Source: Alphaproteobacteria bacterium (lineage in GTDB: Bacteria; Pseudomonadota; Alphaproteobacteria; Sphingomonadales; Sphingomonadaceae). Taken from it: 10,940 nucleotides of DNA. Shown in pieces: positions 6,171 through 10,940 of this stretch. How positions within the stretch are numbered: the first letter of the stretch is position 1; each line of letters opens with the position of its first letter. The stretch spans positions 1 through 10,940 of the forward strand of contig JAHJWA010000038.1 in assembly GCA_018828205.1 (NCBI GenBank), in the 5' to 3' direction. Below the pieces are notes generated by a model. The model was not told where the DNA came from. It did not search any database and was given only the letters and a program-made list of their open reading frames with translations. Made by a program: the position numbers and the translations under genes.

Positions 6171-6530
6171 CTACGAGTCCTCGGCTGCTCCAACCGAACG
6201 CTTGCGCCACAGGCCGGCCAGAAGCAGCGCCGCAGCCACAGCAGCCATATCGGCAATCCAGTCCATGAGGTCGCCCGTGCGGTGAAGCATGGGGATCAGT
6301 TGCGCGAGTTCGATCGCCGCGCCGAACACGCACAGGGCGATGCCGATTTGACCCAAGGACGCGCGCGGATAGGCGCCCGCCGCGAGCACCGCCAATGTGA
6401 AGAACGCGAGCATGTGCTGCGTCTTGTCCCCGACCGTAATCGGCAAGTCCGGAGGAAGGGGTAGCAAGGCCATCACCGCGGCGAAAACGGCGGCTCCCCA
6501 GAAGGCGAGACGGAGAGAACGGGCCAGCAT
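6171..6530 (-). CDS. small VanZ-like membrane protein
   Basis: The 119-residue product has about four hydrophobic segments (7-23, 38-52, 62-80, 90-107). VanZ-family features are visible: DKTQHMLAFFTL (35-46) as the conserved Asp/His-containing loop and start of helix 2, IELAQLIP (73-80), and RTGDLMDWIADMAA (84-97) with its acidic residues. VanZ gives low-level teicoplanin resistance in enterococci, but most family members in proteobacteria have no known role and this name does not imply antibiotic resistance. The start was chosen as ATG at 6530 because AAGG lies nine bases upstream (6540-6543); a TTG at 6605 would add 25 basic, polar residues without a site. It converges on metW and diverges from the next gene. 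Confidence 0.75.
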   Translation of the reverse strand: MLARSLRLAFWGAAVFAAVMALLPLPPDLPITVGDKTQHMLAFFTLAVLAAGAYPRASLGQIGIALCVFGAAIELAQLIPMLHRTGDLMDWIADMAAVAAALLLAGLWRKRSVGAAEDS

Positions 6531-6645
6531 GCGGCGATGCCTTAGGCGGGATCGCCAGTCAGAGGAAGATGCATCGGCAATCCGGAGGCCTTCGTTCGCC
6601 AGCAAGGAACTGGCGGCGGCGACGGTTCTCTTCTAACGCCCGCCC
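6531..6645. promoter_or_regulatory. divergent region between the VanZ-like and spermidine-synthase-like genes
   Basis: This 115-base gap separates two divergent starts. On the minus strand AAGG at 6540-6543 serves the VanZ-like gene. On the plus strand no Shine-Dalgarno sequence precedes the ATG at 6646; the bases just before it are pyrimidine-rich (CGCCCGCCC). TTCTAA at 6631-6636 could be a degenerate -10, which would put the transcript start almost on the ATG, but no -35 supports it. No repeat or conserved structure was recognised. Confidence 0.3.
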
Positions 6646-7359
6646 ATGCTGCTGTTCGAGGAAATCGCCTTTCGCCAGACTCCGATCGGGGAGCTGTCGC
6701 TGCGTCGCCGCCGGTTGAGCGCGCAGGGCGAGGATATCTGGGAGATCAAGCTCAACGACGGCTATCTGATGTCGAGCCGCTTCGTCGAAGGCGAAATCGC
6801 GCTGGCCGACCTCGCCCTCCCGCTGGCGCATGGCGAGAAGCTCGATGTGGTGATCGGGGGGCTGGGTCTGGGGTACACCGCCGAGGCCGCCTTGCGCGAT
6901 CCGCGGGTCGGCGCGCTGGCGGTGGTCGAACTCATCCCCGAAGTGATCGAATGGCACCGCGAGCATCTGCTGCCGCTGGGCGAAGCCGTCTCCGGCGATC
7001 CTCGCTGCGAACTGGTGCAGGGCGATTTCTTCGCGCTCGCCCGCTCGCCGAGCGGCTTCTTCCCCGACCAGCCGCAGCGTCTCCACGATGCGATCCTGAT
7101 CGACATCGACCATTCGACCACCCATTTCATCGATCCGGCCACGGTCGATTTCTACAGTACCGAAGCGCTCGAGGCGCTGAGCCGCCGGCTCGCGCCCGCG
7201 GGCATCTTCGCGCTGTGGTCCACCGATGCCGAGGATCCTGTGTTTGTCGAGGCGATGCGGGAGTGCTTCACCGAGGTGCGCGTCGAACGGGTCGAGTTCG
7301 AGACGCCCTATCGCGACAAGCCGGCGTTCAATCTGATCTATCTGGGCCGCAAGCGCTGA
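6646..7359 (+). CDS. spermidine-synthase-fold (spermine/spermidine synthase-like) protein
   Basis: The 237-residue product carries a Rossmann-type nucleoside-binding core like that of spermidine synthases and class I methyltransferases. It shows VVIGGLGLGYTAEAAL (68-83) as the glycine-rich loop, VVELIPEVIEWHR (93-105) with Glu95 as the ribose-binding acid, QGDFFALA (125-132), and HDAILIDIDHSTTH (147-160) as the active-site region. True SpeE enzymes carry GGGDG and a conserved Asp pair in DSTDP-like sequence; here these are GGLGLG and DIDH. Aminopropyl transfer is therefore doubtful and a methyltransferase or other role is possible. The start is fixed by the ATG next to the first conserved residues, but there is no ribosome-binding site. 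It stands alone, and its stop lies 15 bases from a convergent gene. Confidence 0.75.
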   Translation: MLLFEEIAFRQTPIGELSLRRRRLSAQGEDIWEIKLNDGYLMSSRFVEGEIALADLALPLAHGEKLDVVIGGLGLGYTAEAALRDPRVGALAVVELIPEVIEWHREHLLPLGEAVSGDPRCELVQGDFFALARSPSGFFPDQPQRLHDAILIDIDHSTTHFIDPATVDFYSTEALEALSRRLAPAGIFALWSTDAEDPVFVEAMRECFTEVRVERVEFETPYRDKPAFNLIYLGRKR

Positions 7360-7374
7360 GTTACGGCCGTGCCG

Positions 7375-8196
7375 TCAATCATCGACGAAGCTTTCCCAGC
7401 CGGGGGCGACCGGTCGGCCTGCGGCGCGCTGCAATTCGATCGCCCGCTGCATGGATGCGCGGCTTGCGGGGTCGCCAGCGGCGCGTTGCAGCACCGCCAG
7501 ATTGACCCAGTCCTGCGCTCTCCCGGTAGTGATGCGCAACAGGCTGGTAAGCCGGGCGATGGCGAGCTCGGGTTCGCTTTTGGCGATCGCGATCGCGGCC
7601 AGGCTGCGATGGGCCGCAATCGTGTCGGTCTTGGCCAGCAATCCGGTTGCGAGCATCTGGACCAGCGCCTGTTCGCGCAGAGCGGCATCCCCGAGCTGGT
7701 CGCCGATGGAGTGGAGCCTCTGGGCTGCGGCCAGCCGCTCATGGGTGTTGGAGCTGTCGTCGGCGAAGATCGTGCGCAGCAGGCCGGCGCTGAGTTCGGA
7801 ATCGCCGTCCGCCAGCGCCTCGTCGGCGCGGACGAGCCGGCAGGCGACGGGTTTGCGGATGGATTCGTCCGAGCTGGCGCAGCTCTTCGTCCGCAGCGTC
7901 CGCGTCCTGCCGACGAAGGGATCCATTCCCGACCCAGGAACGAGCCCTGCCACCCCGGTGCTGGACGCGATCGGTCCGTCCTGAATGATCTGTCGCCTCG
8001 GAACTCTTGAGCCGACTACTGCCTTTCGGCGTTCGGCCTCGCCTTCGACGATGATAATCTGCCCGGGCAGTTGAGCAGCCTCGTCGGCCAAGGGCTCCTC
8101 TGCGGTTGAACTGACAGCTGTTTGCGCCGGAGGTTCGGCACCCAGCGGCGAGACTGCGAGGATCAGACAAGGCAGGGCCCAGACCAGTTTCGCCAT
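7375..8196 (-). CDS. exported protein with probable TPR-like helical C-terminus, function unknown
   Basis: The 273-residue product begins with a signal peptide (MAKLVWALPCLILAVSPLGA, likely cleavage after Ala20) followed by a Pro/Ala/Glu-rich linker. Residues 46-70 (QIIIVEG...RRKAVVGSRVPRRQI) recall the IVVTG-R stretch at the mature N-terminus of many sphingomonad TonB-dependent receptors and other exported proteins, with Glu in place of Thr. The central part (76-122) has two cysteines (106, 119) that could pair. The last half (about 125-262) is Ala/Leu-rich with spaced helices that look like degenerate tetratricopeptide repeats (DWVNLAVLQRAAGDPASR). GGAG lies seven bases before the ATG (8204-8207), and a possible promoter sits upstream. 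It ends near, and converges on, the spermidine-synthase-like gene. The function is not recognised. Confidence 0.75.
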   Translation of the reverse strand: MAKLVWALPCLILAVSPLGAEPPAQTAVSSTAEEPLADEAAQLPGQIIIVEGEAERRKAVVGSRVPRRQIIQDGPIASSTGVAGLVPGSGMDPFVGRTRTLRTKSCASSDESIRKPVACRLVRADEALADGDSELSAGLLRTIFADDSSNTHERLAAAQRLHSIGDQLGDAALREQALVQMLATGLLAKTDTIAAHRSLAAIAIAKSEPELAIARLTSLLRITTGRAQDWVNLAVLQRAAGDPASRASMQRAIELQRAAGRPVAPGWESFVDD

Positions 8197-8228
8197 CGGC
8201 TGGCTCCAGTTTGATCAATTCAGATCGA

Positions 8229-8257
8229 TCGATACGGCCTCATGGCGAGCATCGCAA
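8229..8257 (-). promoter_or_regulatory. possible promoter for the 273-residue exported protein gene
   Basis: On the minus strand TTGCGA (8257-8252) is followed after 17 bases by TATCGA (8234-8229). The -35 matches TTGACA at four of six positions and the -10 matches TATAAT at three. The predicted start would be near 8222, giving a leader of about 25 bases that contains the GGAG site. The position is right but the hexamers are weak. The GATCGATCGAT stretch at 8224-8234 adds a short palindromic run. Confidence 0.25.
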
Positions 8258-8301
8258 TTCTGCAAGGCCTCGGGCGAATATCACCCAAGCCCGCAGCCGC
8301 C

Positions 8302-8661
8302 CTATTCGTATTCCGCCCAGGCCCGGCCATTGTCCCAGTGCAGCGTCACCTCGGACACGGTGCACAGGTCGAAACCTCTCCAGAAGGCTTCGTCGCCATC
8401 GTCCCAGACGACCTTGATGTCGTAATCGCATTCCTTCTGTCGCGGGGCGAATTCGATGCTCACCGTCTCGCCGTTCTCAAGGATGTCGCGGCCCATCACA
8501 TCCTCTTCCCAGTCGTTGCTGGAGGACGGGGCGACATAGACTTCCGAGATCGTGTAACCGGTCGCATTGACCAGATCGAAGTCCTGGATGCCGACCGAAT
8601 AGGCCGGCGCGGCAGCGAAGAGCAATGCGGCGGGCGCCGCCAGTTTGAGCAAAGTGTTCAC
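8302..8661 (-). CDS. small exported acidic protein, function unknown
   Basis: The 119-residue product begins with a Sec-type signal peptide (NTLLKLAAPAALLFAAAPAYS, cleavage probably after residue 20-22). The mature part is acidic and probably beta-rich: FDLVNATGYTISEVYVAPSS (28-47), then WEEDVMGRDILENGE (51-65), IKVVWDDGDEAFWRGFDLC (82-100) and a C-terminal TLHWDNGRAWAEYE. Two cysteines (78, 100) could form a disulfide. I recognise the LVNxTGYTIxEVYVxPS...DVxGxDxLxxGE pattern as recurring in small exported sphingomonad proteins without a known function. GTG at 8661 was chosen because AGGGGG lies eight bases upstream (8670-8675) and the signal peptide begins there; the frame stays open to 8721 but adds a Pro/Ser-rich stretch. 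Its location is probably periplasmic or extracellular. Confidence 0.8.
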   Translation of the reverse strand: MNTLLKLAAPAALLFAAAPAYSVGIQDFDLVNATGYTISEVYVAPSSSNDWEEDVMGRDILENGETVSIEFAPRQKECDYDIKVVWDDGDEAFWRGFDLCTVSEVTLHWDNGRAWAEYE

Positions 8662-8900
8662 ATTTCCATCCCCCTGTTTCGAACTCGGAAAGGGGAATGA
8701 ACCCGGGGGTGGCGATTGCAAGGGAAATGTTATGGCGCTGGCAGGCGCTTGGCATTATTCTCATGGTAAGCAGCGATACCCTCGAGCCTTTGCATGGTCG
8801 CGGGTTGCGAACCTGTGCGAAGCCCCGTCCCACCATGTCGGAGAACCGATTGCGGTTTCGCGGCGTTGGTGACCACCTGTCAGCCATGAAGGAACTTGCC
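8662..8900. other. 239-base divergent intergenic region
   Basis: This is the longest gene-free stretch in the window. It separates the divergent small exported protein and lipoprotein genes. It is less GC-rich than the flanking genes; the 60 bases from 8701 are about 58 percent G+C. It holds the ribosome-binding sites of both genes, a CCCGGG hexamer near 8702, and several unconvincing promoter-like hexamers (TTGCAA at 8716, TTGGCA at 8749, TTGCGA at 8805), none with a well-spaced -10. I see no RNA gene, repeat family or terminator. Confidence 0.4.
8889..8893 (+). promoter_or_regulatory. ribosome-binding site deciding the lipoprotein start
   Basis: AAGGA ends seven bases before the ATG at 8901. 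An alternative in-frame ATG at 8886 precedes the site and has nothing comparable upstream. The site therefore favours 8901, where the predicted lipoprotein signal peptide begins. Confidence 0.7.
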
Positions 8901-9224
8901 ATGCGCCCCCAGACCCGAGCCCTTGTCGCCTGCTGCGCGCTGCTTCCGCTGGCCAGCGCCTGCGCCACCGTGGCCGAGCAGCGGGTCGAGGCAGGCCTTG
9001 CCGAGGCCGGAGTACCGCTCGGCATCGCCACCTGCATGGCCGACATCTGGGCCGAGGAACTCTCGATCTCCCAGATCCGCCGGATTTCGCGTTTCGCCGA
9101 TGCGGTGCGCGACCGGGACAGCCGGCTGACCGTCGGGCGGTTGATCACCCACGTCCGCGAATGGAACGACCCCGAGGCGATGGCGGTGGTGACCGGCTCG
9201 GCCGCGCGCTGCGCCTTCGAATAG
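8901..9224 (+). CDS. putative small lipoprotein, function unknown
   Basis: The 107-residue product starts with MRPQTRALVACCALLPLASAC, a basic N-terminus, hydrophobic core and lipobox-like LASAC ending at Cys21. The -3 residue is Ala rather than the usual Leu/Val/Ile, so lipidation is likely but not certain. The mature part is helical: a VAEQRVEAGLAEAGVP segment, then IATCMADIWAEELSISQIRRISRF (42-65), and a C-terminal EWNDPEAMAVVTGSAARCAFE. Two mature cysteines (45, 104) might pair. The ACMAxxxxxxLSxxQ-like centre and a closing AAxCA resemble small sphingomonad proteins of unknown function. AAGGA at 8889-8893 fixes the start. The stop lies seven bases from the convergent end of fghA. Confidence 0.78.
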   Translation: MRPQTRALVACCALLPLASACATVAEQRVEAGLAEAGVPLGIATCMADIWAEELSISQIRRISRFADAVRDRDSRLTVGRLITHVREWNDPEAMAVVTGSAARCAFE

Positions 9225-9231
9225 GCGCTTT

Positions 9232-10107
9232 CTAGGCCTTCAGCCGCTCGGCGTGCCAGCGGATGTGATCGGCCATGAAGGTCGAGATGAAGAAATAGGA
9301 GTGGTCGTAGCCCTCCTGCAGCCGGATATCGACCTCCATCCCCGCCGATTTGCAGGCCTCGGCCAGCCGGTGGGTCTGGAGCTGCTCGACGAGGAAATCG
9401 TCGGCCATCCCCTGATCGACCAGCAGGTGCTGGGCGCGCGCGCCATCCTCGATCAGCGCGACCGAATCATATTCGCGCCAGGCCTTGCGGTCGTCGCCAA
9501 GATAGCGGGACAGGGCCTTCTCGCCCCAGGGCACCTGGCTCGGTGCGACGATCGGGCTGAAGGCGCTGATCGAGCGGAAGCGGTCGGGGGTGCGCAGGCC
9601 CACGGTGAGCGCGCCGTGGCCGCCCATCGAATGGCCCATGATCGACTGGCGCGCCGGGTCCACCGGGAAATTCGCCTCGACCAGCGCCGGCAGTTCGCGC
9701 TCGACATAGGCGCGCATCCGGTAGTGTTCGTCATAGGGCGCCTGGGTGGCGTCGACGTAGAAGCCCGCACCCAGCCCGAAGTCGTATTCGCCATCGGCGT
9801 CGGGCACATCCTCACCGCGCGGCGAGGTGTCGGGGGCGACGAAGATTATGCCGTGCTCGGCGCAGGCCGCGCGGTATTCGCCCTTCTCCATGACATTGGC
9901 GTGGGTGCAGGTCAGTCCCGAGAGATAATAGAGCACGGGCAGCGTCTCTCCCTCCGCAAGGCTCTCGGCCTGCGGGGGAAGATAGACCGCGAAGGTCATT
10001 TCGGTGCCGGTTTCGGCGGAGGCGTGGGAATAGACCCCCTGCACCCCGCCGAAGGATTTGGCCTCGGAGACCGTTTCCAGCATCATATCGTCGCTACGCT
10101 GGGTCAT
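9232..10107 (-). CDS. fghA: S-formylglutathione hydrolase
   Basis: This esterase D-family serine hydrolase splits S-formylglutathione into formate and glutathione, the second step of glutathione-dependent formaldehyde detoxification in the cytoplasm. The 291-residue product has KSFGGVQGVYSH (17-28), VLYYLSGLTCTHAN (58-71), the nucleophile elbow IMGHSMGGHGAL with Ser160, the acid in DQGMADDFL (Asp236 or 237), and His269 in GYDHSYFF; this is a complete triad and normal length. ATG at 10107 overlaps the stop of the upstream VOC gene (ATGA). An internal start at residue 8 or 9 (MMLETVSEAKSFGG) would match the usual N-terminus of relatives, but neither has a clear ribosome-binding site. It is the last gene of an adhC-VOC-fghA operon. 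Confidence 0.95.
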   Translation of the reverse strand: MTQRSDDMMLETVSEAKSFGGVQGVYSHASAETGTEMTFAVYLPPQAESLAEGETLPVLYYLSGLTCTHANVMEKGEYRAACAEHGIIFVAPDTSPRGEDVPDADGEYDFGLGAGFYVDATQAPYDEHYRMRAYVERELPALVEANFPVDPARQSIMGHSMGGHGALTVGLRTPDRFRSISAFSPIVAPSQVPWGEKALSRYLGDDRKAWREYDSVALIEDGARAQHLLVDQGMADDFLVEQLQTHRLAEACKSAGMEVDIRLQEGYDHSYFFISTFMADHIRWHAERLKA

Positions 10108-10487
10108 CGGCCCATGCGCTTCATGACGCAGATCTTGTTGCCCGCGGGATCGCGCAGATAGGCCAGATACATATTGCCGATCTCGCTCTCGCGGATGCCG
10201 GGCGGATCCTCGATCGCGGTGCCGCCATTGGCGAGGCCCGCGGCGTGCCAGGCATCGCCCTGCTCCTCGCTCTCGACCGCAAAGCCGATCGTGCCGCCAT
10301 TGGCGCCGCAGGCCGCGCCGCCGTCGATCGGCTTGGAGAGCAGAAAAATCCCGCCATTGTGCATGTAGAGGACGCGGCCCTTGGGATCCATCCGGCCTTC
10401 CTTGGCGCCGAGCGCGGCGAAGCAGGCGTCGTAGAATTTCTTCGAGGCGTCGATATCGTCGGCGCCGAGCATGACGTGGCTGAACAT
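10104..10487 (-). CDS. VOC (glyoxalase/bleomycin-resistance fold) family protein
   Basis: The 127-residue product is a two-module vicinal-oxygen-chelate protein: MFSHVMLGADDIDASKKFYDACF begins module 1, GGTIGFAVESEEQGDAWHAAGLANGG begins module 2, and AYLRDPAGNKICVMKR closes it. In glyoxalase-type members the last motif is usually DPxGNxxE with Glu as metal ligand; here Cys120 stands there, so classical metal chemistry is uncertain. His4 is in the usual position of the first ligand. Start ATG at 10487 has AGGAG ten bases upstream (10498-10502); the longer open frame to 10577 is rejected. It lies between adhC and fghA and overlaps fghA by ATGA, so it is probably co-translated with formaldehyde detoxification enzymes. 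A role with glutathione adducts is a reasonable inference but unproven. Confidence 0.85.
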   Translation of the reverse strand: MFSHVMLGADDIDASKKFYDACFAALGAKEGRMDPKGRVLYMHNGGIFLLSKPIDGGAACGANGGTIGFAVESEEQGDAWHAAGLANGGTAIEDPPGIRESEIGNMYLAYLRDPAGNKICVMKRMGR

Positions 10488-10506
10488 GGTCTGGTCTCTC
10501 CTGTTT

Positions 10507-10522
10507 TGTGGTCGTGTGGTCG
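10507..10522. repeat. tandem 8-base repeat between adhC and the VOC gene
   Basis: TGTGGTCG occurs twice in direct succession in the 49-base gap between the adhC stop and the VOC start, just upstream (relative to minus-strand transcription) of the VOC ribosome-binding site. It may be chance or slippage. No dyad symmetry suggests an operator. Confidence 0.5.
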
Positions 10523-10536
10523 CGTAACCGTCGGGC

Positions 10537-10940
<404 letters not shown>

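Noticed and set aside
5395..6333. Minus-strand open frame of 312 codons across metW
   Set aside because: metW carries the class I methyltransferase motifs and couples to metX; the opposite frame has no support and also crosses the VanZ-like gene in the wrong frame.
6171..6530. Glycopeptide resistance gene (from the VanZ name)
   Set aside because: VanZ-like proteins are widespread in proteobacteria with unrelated roles, and no other van gene is present.
7360..7374. ACGGCCGT palindrome between two convergent genes as a terminator
   Set aside because: An eight-base palindrome has no loop and no T-run; it is too short to terminate transcription.
8259..8290. Rho-independent terminator after the small exported protein gene
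   Set aside because: CGGGC and GCCCG can pair on the minus strand, but the stem is only five bases, the loop is about 13 bases, and no T-run follows.
8242..8700. Plus-strand open frame of 152 codons opposite the small exported protein
   Set aside because: The minus-strand frame has a signal peptide and a ribosome-binding site, whereas this frame has neither and shows no domain.

Overview
The window looks like chromosomal DNA of an alphaproteobacterium, most likely a sphingomonad (Sphingomonadales, perhaps an Erythrobacter-like genus). G+C is high (roughly two thirds by eye), genes are tightly packed with ATGA/GTGA stop-start overlaps, and the protein styles fit: an FtsE with GLRYGT near the N-terminus, a PlsC-type protein with KHESFF, a MetX-MetW pair, and secreted proteins of sphingomonad type. 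This taxonomic call rests on recognition, not on a search. No mobile element, CRISPR array, tRNA or rRNA was seen.

Left part (1-3288): a truncated MJ0042-type zinc-ribbon gene points left. Diverging from it is a compact envelope operon, ftsE-ftsX-(YdcF/DUF218)-plsC-like, with each gene overlapping or nearly touching the next. Upstream of ftsE lie a good Caulobacter-type -10 element and a 19-codon reading frame whose stop overlaps the ftsE GTG. The operon plausibly links control of cell-wall hydrolysis at division (FtsEX) to envelope precursor and phospholipid functions.

Middle (3285-6153): hisC on the minus strand converges on plsC and shares a CTAG tetranucleotide of overlapping stop codons with it. 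hisC diverges from metX-metW, the homoserine acylation pair of methionine synthesis.

Accessory-looking stretch (6171-9224): a small VanZ-like membrane protein, a spermidine-synthase-fold protein with a non-canonical active site, a 273-residue exported protein with a probable helical-repeat C-terminus, a 119-residue exported acidic protein and a 107-residue putative lipoprotein. Four of the five are predicted to be exported or membrane-bound, and none has an assured function. This is the least understood part of the window.

Right part (9232-10940): a minus-strand formaldehyde detoxification operon, adhC (truncated by the window edge)-VOC protein-fghA. AdhC oxidises S-hydroxymethylglutathione to S-formylglutathione, and FghA hydrolyses that to formate and glutathione. 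The VOC protein between them, overlapping fghA by ATGA, lacks a usual metal-ligand glutamate and is the unexplained partner.

No gene-free stretch exceeds 300 bases; the longest is 8662-8900. No clearly new multi-gene system is demonstrated. The best leads are the ftsE leader frame, the VOC protein in the formaldehyde operon, and the group of exported orphans.
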